Assembly: GCA_963747535.1 (NCBI GenBank)
Contig: CAVVFX010000022.1
Span: 62,001-126,000, forward strand
Direction: 5' to 3'
Origin: CAVVFX01 sp963747535
GTDB taxonomy: Bacteria; Acidobacteriota; Terriglobia; Bryobacterales; Bryobacteraceae
DNA: 64,000 nt
The notes beneath the pieces were generated by a model, which did no database searches, was not told the DNA's origin, and saw only the letters and a list, made by a program, of their open reading frames with translations. How positions within the stretch are numbered: position 1 is the first letter of the stretch; every line of letters starts with the position of its first letter. Made by a program: the position numbers and the translations under genes. Shown here one piece after another: positions 26,016-35,181 of the stretch.

Positions 26016-28607
26016 ATGGCAGATCAGGACAATCCCCCAGGACCCCCTACGCCGGAACAGCCACCACTTCCCGGTGGTGGTGACGGTGACAACAAGAACC
26101 TCGTCCCCATCAATATCGAAGACGAGATGCGCCGATCCTATCTCGATTACGCCATGAGCGTGATCGTAGGCCGCGCGCTGCCCGATATTCGTGACGGATT
26201 GAAGCCGGTGCACCGGCGCATCCTCTACGGCATGCACGACATGGGCCTGTTGCCCAATCGACCTACTAAGAAGTGCGCCAGAATCGTCGGCGACGTGCTT
26301 GGAAAATACCACCCGCACGGCGACAGTCCGGTATATGAATCGCTGGTCCGCATGGCGCAGGATTTCACCATGCGCTACCCGCTGATCAACGGCCAGGGTA
26401 ACTTCGGTTCGGTCGACGGCGACCCGCCCGCGGCCATGCGGTACACCGAAGCCAGGCTCTCGTGGATCGCGACCGCGCTGCTCGAAGACATCGACATGGA
26501 GACGGTCGACTTCAAGCCCAACTATGACGACAGTACGGTTGAGCCTGAAGTCTTGCCGACGCGCGTTCCCAACCTGCTGATCAATGGCTCCTCCGGCATC
26601 GCGGTGGGCATGGCGACCAATATTCCGCCGCACAATCTGCGCGAGATTCTGGATGCCACCATCCTGTTGGTCAAGAAACCTGAAACTCAGCTGCTCGAAA
26701 TCCTGGATATCGTCAAAGGGCCCGATTTCCCCACCGGCGGCCTGATTCTCGGGCGCCAGGGCATTATCGATGCGTACACCAAGGGCCGGGGCAGCATCAA
26801 GATTCGAGCGAAAGCGTCCATCGAGCGCATGGGCAAGGACCGCGAGCAAATCGTCGTCACCGAGATCCCTTACCAGGTCAACAAATCCCGGCTGATCAAG
26901 GAAACCGCCGCGCTGGTCAACGAAAAGAAGATCGAAGGCATCTCGGATGTCGTCGATCACAGCGACCGCGACGGCTACCGCATCGTCTACGAACTGAAGC
27001 GGGGCGAGCAGGCCGAGGTGGTGCTCAACAATCTGTACAAGCAGACCCAACTGCAGATCAGCTTCGGCATCATCAACCTGTCGATCGTCAATGGCCAACC
27101 GCGTGAACTGGGCCTGATCGACACCATCAGGTTCTTCATCGAACACCGCATCGATGTGGTTCGCCGCCGCACTGATTTCCTGCTGCGGAAAGCGCGCGAG
27201 CGCGAACATATCCTACTCGGGTTCAAGCTGGCTCTCGAGAACATCGACGAAGTCATCCGGCTGATTCGCGCAGCCAAGTCCCCGAAGGAAGCCCGCGAAT
27301 CGCTGGTAGCCGCGTCCACACAATTCAAATTCGACGAAGTCTATCTTCGCGCGGTCAACGCCGATCCTCTTCGCCAGTTAAGCGAAAAGCAGGCCCAGGC
27401 CATCATCGAACTGCAACTGCAGCGCCTGACCGGCATGGAGCAGCAGAAGATTATCGATGAACTCGCCGATATCCAGAAGCGCATCATGGGCTACCTGGAA
27501 ATCCTGGGTTCGGAGAAGGTCCTGCGTGGAGTCATCATCAAGGAACTCGAAGAAGTCCGCAAGGAATACGGCGACGAGCGCCGCACCCAGATCGTCGAGG
27601 ACACCGGAGACATCAACATCGAAGACCTGGTTGCCGTGGAAGATGTCGCGGTGACCGTCACGCATGGTGGTTACCTGAAACGCACGGCCGTCGACACGTA
27701 TCGCCGGCAGTCGCGCGGAGGCAAGGGCCGCATCGGCATGGGCACGCGGACCGAGGATTTCGTAGAGTATTTCCTGGTTGCATCGACCCACGCTTATCTC
27801 CTGGTGTTCACCAACATGGGCCGCGTCTACTGGCTCAAGATCTACGAGATTCCCGACGCCTCCACAACAGGCAAAGGTAAGAACATCAGCAACCTGATCA
27901 ACCTGCAGCCTGATGAGACCGTCAAGGCATTCCTCGCCGTGCAGGAATTCGTGCCCGAGAAACACATCGTGATGGTGACCCGAAACGGGGTCATCAAGAA
28001 GTGCGAGCTCACCGAGTTCGACAATCCGATGTCGCGCGGCATCATCGCGCTGGGCCTGGACGAAGGCGATGAACTCATCGCCGCGCGTCTCAGCAGCGGC
28101 AGCGACCTGATCTTCCTCGGCAGCCACGAAGGCCAGGCGATCAAATTCCAGGAGACGCAGGTTCGCGCCATGGGCCGTCCGGCTCGCGGTGTGCGCGCCA
28201 TGGACCTGGAAGAAGGCGACTATATCGTCGGCGCCGAGGTGGTGCGCGAGGATGCCCTCATGCTCTCGATCTCCGAGAATGGTTATGGCAAACGCACTCA
28301 GGTGGGAGAATACCGTTTAACGAACCGCGGCGGCAAAGGCGTCATCAACATGAAGACGACCGCGCGCAACGGGATGGTTGTGGCGATACTGTCGGTCAAG
28401 GAAGATACCGAGTTGATGATCGTCTCGAAGGACGGGCAGATGATTCGCATCGGCTCGGGAGAAATCCGCCAGGCCGGAAGATCGACGCAAGGTGTCCGGC
28501 TGGTGAACCTGGAGCTCAACGACAAGGTGGCCGCTGCGTGTGTGTTGCCGGATGCACCGCCGGAAGACAAAGGCTCCAACGGCCAGGGCGATTTAGTGTT
28601 GCAGTAG
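26016..28607 (+). CDS. gyrA: DNA gyrase subunit A
   Basis: This is the breakage-reunion subunit of DNA gyrase (863 residues). The N-terminal domain includes HRRILYGMHDMGLLPNRP, the quinolone pocket GKYHPHGDSPVYESLVRM (about residues 96-113) and the catalytic tyrosine in AAMRYTEARL (Y143). The C-terminal pinwheel carries the GyrA box QSRGGKG, so it is gyrase rather than topoisomerase IV. A 28-residue Pro/Gly-rich leader precedes the conserved start. In E. coli numbering, positions 83, 84 and 87 read Ser, Pro and Glu instead of Ser, Ala and Asp. gyrB is not adjacent. The start is ATG 26016. Confidence 0.96.
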   Translation: MADQDNPPGPPTPEQPPLPGGGDGDNKNLVPINIEDEMRRSYLDYAMSVIVGRALPDIRDGLKPVHRRILYGMHDMGLLPNRPTKKCARIVGDVLGKYHPHGDSPVYESLVRMAQDFTMRYPLINGQGNFGSVDGDPPAAMRYTEARLSWIATALLEDIDMETVDFKPNYDDSTVEPEVLPTRVPNLLINGSSGIAVGMATNIPPHNLREILDATILLVKKPETQLLEILDIVKGPDFPTGGLILGRQGIIDAYTKGRGSIKIRAKASIERMGKDREQIVVTEIPYQVNKSRLIKETAALVNEKKIEGISDVVDHSDRDGYRIVYELKRGEQAEVVLNNLYKQTQLQISFGIINLSIVNGQPRELGLIDTIRFFIEHRIDVVRRRTDFLLRKAREREHILLGFKLALENIDEVIRLIRAAKSPKEARESLVAASTQFKFDEVYLRAVNADPLRQLSEKQAQAIIELQLQRLTGMEQQKIIDELADIQKRIMGYLEILGSEKVLRGVIIKELEEVRKEYGDERRTQIVEDTGDINIEDLVAVEDVAVTVTHGGYLKRTAVDTYRRQSRGGKGRIGMGTRTEDFVEYFLVASTHAYLLVFTNMGRVYWLKIYEIPDASTTGKGKNISNLINLQPDETVKAFLAVQEFVPEKHIVMVTRNGVIKKCELTEFDNPMSRGIIALGLDEGDELIAARLSSGSDLIFLGSHEGQAIKFQETQVRAMGRPARGVRAMDLEEGDYIVGAEVVREDALMLSISENGYGKRTQVGEYRLTNRGGKGVINMKTTARNGMVVAILSVKEDTELMIVSKDGQMIRIGSGEIRQAGRSTQGVRLVNLELNDKVAAACVLPDAPPEDKGSNGQGDLVLQ

Positions 28608-28639
28608 AGCGAGGGCCGGATTCCGATCCGGCCGCGCTC
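28607..28639 (+). terminator. GC-rich hairpin after gyrA
   Basis: GGCCGGAT (28614-28621), loop TCCG and ATCCGGCC (28626-28633), extended by AGCG/CGCT. It begins directly at the gyrA stop. No T run follows, so it may stabilise the 3' end rather than terminate on its own. Confidence 0.5.
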
Positions 28640-28652
28640 ATGACTTGCCGAT

Positions 28653-29015
28653 ATGAATAACGCAAGTGGCTCCGGGCCGGCATTGATCACGCCAGGCGGA
28701 CCAAAACCTACCGGCATAGCAATCCTACTCCAGATCTCTGCGCTCGTATTCGGATCGGTAGCCGTGATCTGGGGTATCTTTTGTATCTATGGAGCCGCGT
28801 TCCCCGGACCCTGCGGGGACAATCCCGGCCCCGGCTTGGGCGTGATCGAGGCGTGGATGTTGGACGTGCCCCTCGGTCTCCTGGCCCTCGCAGTGGGATT
28901 GTTCGTAAGGAAAGGCTCACCACTCCTGCGCAGGATCTGCCTCGTTACTTCACTCCTGACTCTCTCGCTCCCACCGATCGCGACCTTCTTCCTGCAACGC
29001 TGGCATTGCCCCTAA
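28653..29015 (+). CDS. Small membrane protein, unknown
   Basis: A 120-residue protein with three hydrophobic spans (about residues 20-46, 68-85 and 92-112) and two cysteines in the loop GPCGDNPGPG, plus a C-terminal HC. No known family is recognised. It starts at ATG 28653 just after the gyrA hairpin and converges on the sulfatase gene, sharing the four bases CTAA between the two stops. Confidence 0.55.
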   Translation: MNNASGSGPALITPGGPKPTGIAILLQISALVFGSVAVIWGIFCIYGAAFPGPCGDNPGPGLGVIEAWMLDVPLGLLALAVGLFVRKGSPLLRRICLVTSLLTLSLPPIATFFLQRWHCP

Positions 29016-30523
29016 ACCAACCACCGCTCCGCGATCTGGTCATTCTCGTCCGCCGTAATCATCCAGTCGAGGAGCGCCTGTTTGAAATCCGCCACCCTCC
29101 CCCGCTGCGCCGCATCGTCGATCAGGTTGCGCTCCTCATGGGGATCGTTCACCAGATCGTACAACTCGCCTCCATGCCCGGGATAGTGTGTCATCTTCCA
29201 CTGTTTTGTGCGAACCATCTTGGCGTCCGGATGCCGTATTCCCGCGACGCCTTGTGAGGGAACAAACGCCATATCCAAGGCACCTCCGGTGATGATCTCC
29301 GGAATGATATTTTCCGAAAACACCATCTCGCGCGCGACTGCCCGCTTAGTCAAACTGCGGCCCTGCACATATTTTGGCACCGCGATCCCGCATAGCTCGA
29401 GCAGGGTGGGCGCCAGATCCACCATCTCGACCAGCTCGTCCCGTTTCCCTGGCCCAACGCCACCCGGATAGCGAAACAGAAAGGGTACGTGGACCGACGC
29501 TTCGAAGAACACATTCTTATCCATCAACCCGTGCTCCAGTAACTGGGCACCATGATCGGTCCCGAAGATCACTATGGTGTCGCGCGCCTGGCCTGACTTT
29601 TCAAGCTCTGTCAAAATGCGGCCAATCTCGTAATCCACCATCGAGACGGCGCCGTAGTAGCTGCGATATATCCATTGCAGCCGCTCGGGTGTGGTCAGGT
29701 AGTCCGGCTGCCGGCCGCGAAGAATCAACTTCTGTAATGGCAGCGGCAGCTTCTGAATATCTTCGAGCGTCGTACGCCCGGGGAGGGGAATCTCGACTCC
29801 GTCATACATCGAGTCGTACGGAGCCGGCGTGTTGAATGGCGAGTGCGGCTTGAAGAATGACGAGTAGAGAAAAAACGGCTTCCGCGCCGCCGCAAACTCG
29901 CGCAGCATCTTACAAGTCTGTTCCCCGGTCCAGTGCTCCGGACTGAACTCGTAATCGACGGCCGCGCGAAACGGATTCCTGCCCGCAGCCACGCTCCTGG
30001 CCAGCGCCGTATAAGGAGTGGCCGCATGAGGATCATTGGCGCGGCGCCAGGTATTGTAGTCAGAATACGGATCGGTCGAGCCTACGCCATCGTGAAGCAG
30101 CACGCGGTCCCAGCCGGTCTCGCGAGCATGTTCCGCAGTCGGCGGATAGAGGTGCAGTTTCCCGACGGTGCCGGTCTGATAGCCCGCGTCTTTCAACATC
30201 CGCTGCAGAAACACCTCGCGCGTATCGCACGGGGTATAATTCACGCGGTTCTTGTGACTGTGCGGATAACGTCCGGTGAAATAACTGACCCGCGACGGCA
30301 CGCACACCGGCGCCTGTACGAACGCATTACTGAAATTCGCCGACTCCACCGCGAGCCGGTCCAGGTTGGGCGTCTGAACGATTCGATTGCCGTTCGCGCC
30401 CAGACAATCGTAGCGAAACTGATCCGCCATCAGGAACAGAATGTTCGGATTCCGGCCGTTCACTGGTGCCTGCGCCGCGCTGGCGGCAGCGGCCGACGTC
30501 AGAAATTCTCTGCGAGTGGGCAC
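29012..30523 (-). CDS. Exported sulfatase
   Basis: An arylsulfatase-family hydrolase of 503 residues that would cleave sulfate esters outside the cytoplasm. The N terminus MPTRREFLTSAAAASAAQA is a Tat-type signal. The first metal aspartate is in LFLMADQFRYD (residue 34), and the formylglycine site is CVPSR (cysteine at about 74), followed by FTGRYPHS. Later markers include TVGKLHLYPP and 'IFGTDHGAQLLEHG'. A sulfatase-maturing enzyme is needed for activity, and none is in the window. It resembles sulfatases used on sulfated polysaccharides. Confidence 0.92.
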   Translation of the reverse strand: MPTRREFLTSAAAASAAQAPVNGRNPNILFLMADQFRYDCLGANGNRIVQTPNLDRLAVESANFSNAFVQAPVCVPSRVSYFTGRYPHSHKNRVNYTPCDTREVFLQRMLKDAGYQTGTVGKLHLYPPTAEHARETGWDRVLLHDGVGSTDPYSDYNTWRRANDPHAATPYTALARSVAAGRNPFRAAVDYEFSPEHWTGEQTCKMLREFAAARKPFFLYSSFFKPHSPFNTPAPYDSMYDGVEIPLPGRTTLEDIQKLPLPLQKLILRGRQPDYLTTPERLQWIYRSYYGAVSMVDYEIGRILTELEKSGQARDTIVIFGTDHGAQLLEHGLMDKNVFFEASVHVPFLFRYPGGVGPGKRDELVEMVDLAPTLLELCGIAVPKYVQGRSLTKRAVAREMVFSENIIPEIITGGALDMAFVPSQGVAGIRHPDAKMVRTKQWKMTHYPGHGGELYDLVNDPHEERNLIDDAAQRGRVADFKQALLDWMITADENDQIAERWLV

Positions 30524-30598
30524 TACTTGACTATACCCGGCTAGAGCATAGTCCTTCAGAAGGTGGAGCTAAACACAGCGTCGCTAGAGTTGCGCGCC

Positions 30599-30627
30599 AA
30601 CCGCTCCCTCACGGTCACGGCTCAGTA
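30599..30627. repeat. 29-base dispersed repeat, copy 1
   Basis: The stretch CGCTCCCTCACGGTCACGGC with flanks recurs at 35066-35094 with one mismatch. This copy lies just beyond the end of atpC. Confidence 0.7.
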
Positions 30628-30653
30628 GGATAAGTGTCAGAGATGCGCAATTT

Positions 30654-31067
30654 TCAGAGCTGCTTCATCGCAGCTTCGAGCCGCGCTTCCGCACGCTGGG
30701 CCTCGAACAACGCAATCGCCGGATCCGCATCAACGCCCTGTGCCTCACATATGGCAGTCACTCGTTCCAACTCTTCGTGCGCCTTCCGTATATCGATATC
30801 TTCCTTACGCTCGGCATCGTCCGCGAGCACCCGCACGCGATTATCCAGGACCTCGACAAAGCCACCATAAACCGCGAGAACTTTCGTCTCAGTCGACGTG
30901 CGATACGTCAGGACGCCGGGCTTCAACTCCGATACCAGGGCGGCGTGCCCGGGGAGCACGCCGATAAAACCGTCCAGACACGGAATCTGCGCTTCCAGAA
31001 TTTCCGTCTCGACCAACTGCCGTTCCGGCGTCGCGATCTCGAGTTGCAGTACGCCTTCGTCCGCCAT
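30654..31067 (-). CDS. atpC: ATP synthase subunit epsilon
   Basis: This is the epsilon subunit of the F1 sector, which couples the central stalk and can inhibit hydrolysis. The 137-residue product shows the N-terminal beta domain (LQLEIATPERQLVETEILEA, FIGVLPGHAALVSELKPGVL, VYGGFVEVLDNRVRVLAD) and a C-terminal helical pair. ATG 31067 lies two bases after the true stop of atpD (TAG at 31072-31070). Because of a +1 insertion in atpD, the upstream frame runs on into atpC and gives an apparent beta-epsilon fusion, which I regard as an artefact of that lesion. Confidence 0.9.
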   Translation of the reverse strand: MADEGVLQLEIATPERQLVETEILEAQIPCLDGFIGVLPGHAALVSELKPGVLTYRTSTETKVLAVYGGFVEVLDNRVRVLADDAERKEDIDIRKAHEELERVTAICEAQGVDADPAIALFEAQRAEARLEAAMKQL

Positions 31068-31069
31068 GG

Positions 31070-32535
31070 CTATTTTTCCTGGCTCTTCAGCTGCGCAGCC
31101 TTTTCGATCACATCCTCGAGCGTGCCCTGCATGATAGAACGCCTGCTCGGGCAGATCGTCATACTTCCCTTCGGCAATTTCCCGGAAGCTGCGAATGGTG
31201 TCGGCAAGCTTGACGTACTTGCCCTTCAAGCCGGTGAACTGTTCGGCCACATGGAACGGCTGCGAAAGGAATTTCTGAATCTTACGCGCCCGGGCCACAA
31301 TGAGCTTATCGTCGTCGGACAATTCGTCGATGCCCAGAATCGCGATGATATCCTGCAGATCTTTGTAGCGCTGCAGAATTCCCTTCACCTGCTGGGCGCA
31401 ATCGTAGTGCTCCTGCCCGATGATGCGCGGATCGAGAATGCGGGACGTGGAAGCCAGCGGATCGACCGCCGGATAGATGCCGAGTTCGGCGATCGCGCGC
31501 GAAAGATTGGTCGTGGCGTCGAGGTGCGCGAACGCGGTCGCGGGAGCGGGATCGGTGTAGTCGTCGGCAGGCACGTAGATGGCCTGCACCGAAGTGATCG
31601 AGCCCTTCTTGGTCGACGTGATGCGCTCCTGCAGTTCGCCCATTTCGGTGGCCAGGTTGGGCTGATAACCCACTGCGCGACGGCATGCGTCCCAGCAGCG
31701 CCGACACTTCCGAACCGGCCTGGGTGAAGCGGAAAATGTTGTCGATGAAGAGCAGCACGTCCTGCCCTTCTTCGTCGCGGAAATACTCGGCGACGGTGAG
31801 ACCGGTCAGGCCGACGCGCAGACGCGCCCCGGGCGGCTCGGTCATCTGGCCATATACCAGCGCCACCTTGGACTTTTTGTAATCATGCGGATCGATGACG
31901 CCGCATTCCTGCATTTCAAGCCAAAGGTCGTTGCCTTCGCGAGTGCGCTCGCCCACGCCGGAGAACACCGAAACACCGCCGTGCTTCATGGCGATGTTGT
32001 TGATCAGTTCCATGATGATGACGGTCTTGCCGACGCCTGCGCCACCGAACAAGCCGATCTTGCCGCCGCGCAGATACGGCTCGAGCAGATCGATCACCTT
32101 GATACCGGTCTCAAACATTTCGAGACGGGTCGATTGATCTTCAAAGGAGGGCGCGGGCCGGTGGATGGGCAGAAAATGCGTCGCGTTGACCGGGCCCATA
32201 TTGTCCACCGGCTGCCCGATCACATTGAGCACGCGGCCCAGCGTTTCCTTGCCGACCGGGACCGTGATCGGCACGCCGAGGCTGATCGCCTTCATACCGC
32301 GCACCATGCCTTCGGTGGGCTGCATGGCGATGGTGCGGACGCGACCTTCGCCGATGTGCTGCGCCGCTTCGCAGATGATGTCGATCGGCGTCGGGACATC
32401 GAATCCTTCGCTGGTAATGCGGATCGCCGTGAAGATCTCAGGAATATGTCCTTCCGGAAACTCGCAGTCGACGGCTGGTCCCGCGATCTGGACCACCTTG
32501 CCAACGACGTTAACAGGTGTTGCTACTGTTGCCAT
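31070..32535 (-). CDS. atpD: ATP synthase subunit beta, interrupted by two +1 frameshifts
   Basis: This is the catalytic subunit of F1. From ATG 32535 the frame is normal through the P loop GGAGVGKTV, GVGERTREG, the catalytic region VALVYGQMTEPPGARLRVGL and FIDNIFRFTQAGSEVSALLGRMPS. There one extra base (near 31677) breaks the frame; the next frame resumes at VGYQPNLATEMGELQERI and runs to DDLPEQAFY. A second extra base (31133) breaks it again, and the remaining frame gives MQGTLEDVIEKAAQLKSQEK and a TAG at 31072-31070. Repaired, the protein has 487 residues, normal for the family. As written no full-length beta subunit can be made without frameshifting. RBS-like GGAAGAG precedes the start. 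Confidence 0.9.
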
Positions 32536-32558
32536 ATATAATCTCTTCCTTGTTAAAC

Positions 32559-32607
32559 GGCTGCTGCGCAGCCGGGCCGACCACAAAAAACGATGGTCCG
32601 CCGTACG
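32559..32607. repeat. Double-hairpin dispersed repeat, copy R1
   Basis: GGCTGCTGCGCAGCC, then GGCCGACCA, loop CAAAAAACGA and TGGTCCGCC (one stem mismatch). It sits in the 81-base gap between atpG and atpD, inside the operon. Confidence 0.8.
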
Positions 32608-32616
32608 GTTGTCTGT

Positions 32617-33480
32617 TTATTCCTCAGCCGCCGCCGCGCCACTGACGACCTCGATAATCTCTTTCGTAATTGCCGCCTGCCGGATGCGGTTCATATTCAA
32701 CGTCAAAGTTTCGATCACTTCCTTGGCGTTGGTCGACGCGGCATCCATGGCCGTCATCCGCGCGGCGTGTTCCGCCGCCGTCGTCTCCAGCATCGACCGG
32801 AAGATCTCGACTTCGATGAAACGCGGCAGCAGACGCTCCAGGATTTCGACCGGTGGCTGTTCGAAAATTGTATCGTGATCCAGCTGTTTTTCCGGCAGCC
32901 TCACGGGCAACAGCTTCTTCACCGAGAGGCGCTGCAGGATCACGCTTTTGAACTCGTTGTTCAACAGATAAACCGAATCGATCTCGCCGTTCCTGAAGCG
33001 CTCCACCGTGGCCCTCGCTATCGCCGCAGCATCCGCGTAGGTGGCCTTGTTCAACACATTCACATGCTCGGCCAGGATCCGGGCATTGCGCTTCTTATAA
33101 AAATCGCGTCCTTTGCGTCCCAGTAACACCAAGCTGAGTTCCGCATCCGGATGGTCCGCATAGAAACGCAAAGAAGCTTTGATCAAATTCGAGTTAAACG
33201 CGCCGGCGAGGCCTTTGTCGCTGGTGAAGAACAGCAGTTCGATGCGCTTCTCCTCACGCTGCGCCAGCAAAGGATTCGATCCCACATCGGGATCGCCCTG
33301 CGCGGCGGCTGCCAGATCGGCCAGCACGTCGTCCAGCAGCCTGGTATACGGCCGCGCGGCCAGCACCTTCTCCTGCGCCCTCCGCAGCTTCGCCGCCGAA
33401 ACCATCTTCATGGCCTGCGTGATCTGCTGCGTGTTCTTAACCGAGCGGATTCTCCGCCGGATGTCTATGAGACTCGGCAT
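32617..33480 (-). CDS. atpG: ATP synthase subunit gamma
   Basis: This is the central rotor stalk of F1. The 287-residue product has the conserved N-terminal helix MPSLIDIRRRIRSVKNTQQI, TQAMKMVSAAKLRRAQ, the Rossmann-like segment FFTSDKGLAGAFNSNLI and the C-terminal helix with ASTNAKEVIETLTLNMNRIR and QAAITKEIIEVVSGA. It is intact, in contrast to its neighbours. It starts six bases after the atpA stop. A dispersed double-hairpin repeat lies between it and atpD. Confidence 0.95.
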   Translation of the reverse strand: MPSLIDIRRRIRSVKNTQQITQAMKMVSAAKLRRAQEKVLAARPYTRLLDDVLADLAAAAQGDPDVGSNPLLAQREEKRIELLFFTSDKGLAGAFNSNLIKASLRFYADHPDAELSLVLLGRKGRDFYKKRNARILAEHVNVLNKATYADAAAIARATVERFRNGEIDSVYLLNNEFKSVILQRLSVKKLLPVRLPEKQLDHDTIFEQPPVEILERLLPRFIEVEIFRSMLETTAAEHAARMTAMDAASTNAKEVIETLTLNMNRIRQAAITKEIIEVVSGAAAAEE

Positions 33481-33486
33481 AGCAGG

Positions 33487-35030
33487 CTACGCCCTGGCTG
33501 CCGCGGCCGGCTGCCCGTCAGCGACGAACCGCTGCTTGAAGTCTTTGATGACCGTGTTGAGATCGCTCTTCAGCGCGTCATCAAGGACTTTCTTTTCCCT
33601 AATCGTCGCCCAGATGGCCGGCTTGGCATTGTCGATGTAGCTGTACAATCCGGTTTCAAAGGCGCGGCAACGCTCGATGGGAAGATCGTCGATGTGGCCC
33701 TGTGTGGCGGCGTAGATAATGGCGACCTGCTTCTCGACCGGCAGCGGCGCATACTGGGGCTGCTTCAAGATCTCCACCAGGTGCCTGCCGCGATTCAACT
33801 GCGCCTGCGAGGCCTTGTCGAGATCCGAGCCGAACTGCGCGAAAGCCGCCAGTTCGCGATATTGCGCCAGATCGAGACGCAGCGTGCCGGCGATGGAGCG
33901 CATAGCCTTGATCTGCGCACTGCCGCCCACGCGGCTGACCGACAGTCCCACGTTGATCGCGGGACGCACGTTGGAGTTGAACAGATCGGCTTCCAGATAA
34001 ATCTGGCCGTCGGTAATCGAGATGACGTTGGTCGGAATGTACGCCGAAACGTCGCCCGCCTGCGTTTCGATGAACGGCAGCGAAGTGAGCGATCCCCCGC
34101 CCTTCGCATCCGACAGCTTGGCGGCGCGCTCGAGCAAACGGCTATGCAGGAAGAACACGTCGCCCGGATAAGCCTCGCGTCCCGGCGGACGGCGCAGCAG
34201 CAGCGAAATCTCGCGATAGGCCGCGGCGTGCTTCGAAAGATCGTCGTAAATCGTCAAGCGCGTGGCCGCCCTTGTCGCGGAAATACTCGCCCATCGCACA
34301 TCCCGCGTAGGGCGCCAGATACTGCATGGGAGCGGGATCGGATGCCGAGGCCGAAACCACAATGGAATACTCCATCGCGCCGGCATCTTCGAGCGTCTTC
34401 ACCACCTGGGCGACCGTCGAGCGCTTCTGCCCGATCGCGACATAGATGCAGATCAGGTCGCCGCCCTTCTGATTGATGATCGTGTCGAGCGCGATGGCCG
34501 TCTTGCCCGTCTGGCGATCGCCGATGATCAACTCGCGCTGCCCGCGTCCGATCGGGATCATCGCGTCGATGGCTTTGATACCGGTCTGCATGGGCTGCTT
34601 CACCGGTTGGCGATCGACCACGCCCGGCGCAATACGTTCCACATGGTTGAACTGGTCGGTCGCAATGGGACCTTTGCCGTCAATCGGACGGCCCAGCGCA
34701 TCCACCACGCGGCCGATCAGCGCCTCGCCCACCGGCACCGACATAATTCGACCGGTGCGCCGCACTTCCGAACCCTCGACAATGTGCTGATATTCGCCCG
34801 AGCAGCACCGCGCCGACCTGGTCTTCCTCCAGGTTCATCGCGATGCCTGAAACGCCGTGTCCGAACTCGATCAACTCGCCCGCCATGACCTTCTCGAGAC
34901 CATGGATTCGCGCGATCCCGTCGCCCACCGAGATCACCGAACCAACTTCGGAAACATCGATCGCGCGTTCGTAGTTCTCAATCTCCTGCCGGAGAATGCT
35001 GGTAATTTCGTCCGCTCTGATATGAGCCAT
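33487..35030 (-). CDS. atpA: ATP synthase subunit alpha, interrupted by two +1 frameshifts
   Basis: This is the regulatory subunit of the F1 hexamer. From ATG 35030 the first frame reads MAHIRADEITSILRQEIENY to LEEDQVGAVLLG. One extra base in the GGGC at 34799-34796 shifts it; the next frame continues EYQHIVEGSEVRRTGRIMSV, includes the P loop GDRQTGKTAIALD, and ends at YFRDKGGHAL. A second extra base near 34255-34257 shifts it again; the last frame gives TIYDDLSKHAAAYREISLLL, RRPPGREAYPGDVFFLHSRL and SDLNTVIKDFKQRF. Repaired, the protein has 513 residues, normal for the family. No other lesion is visible. Without repair or recoding no complete alpha subunit is encoded. Confidence 0.9.
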
Positions 35031-35065
35031 TCTGACTTCTGTCTCCAGACTTGCAGTCTTGTCTT

Positions 35066-35181
35066 AACCGCTCCCTGACGGTCACGGCTCAGTAAGCCAG
35101 CGACATCAAGGGCACCTAACTACAACCAAACCACTCTCCCCCACGGCCACAGCACATGTAAGCCGGCGACCGTCAGGGCAC
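35066..35181. repeat. 29-base dispersed repeat, copy 2, with a local duplication
   Basis: The 29-base unit at 35066-35094 matches 30599-30627. It is followed by two imperfect copies of a 25-base unit (GTAAGCCAGCGACATCAAGG and GTAAGCCGGCGACCGTCAGG starts) at about 35092 and 35158. The block fills the unusual gap between atpH and atpA. Confidence 0.65.

Noticed and set aside
25998..27209. 403-codon minus-strand frame opposite gyrA
   Set aside because: It has the same shadow character, rich in Asp, Val and His with no recognisable fold, and lies fully within gyrA.
30654..31673. Continuous frame that looks like a beta-epsilon ATP synthase fusion
   Set aside because: The join exists only because of the +1 insertion at 31133. 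In the restored frame atpD ends at TAG 31072-31070 and atpC starts at ATG 31067 as a separate gene.
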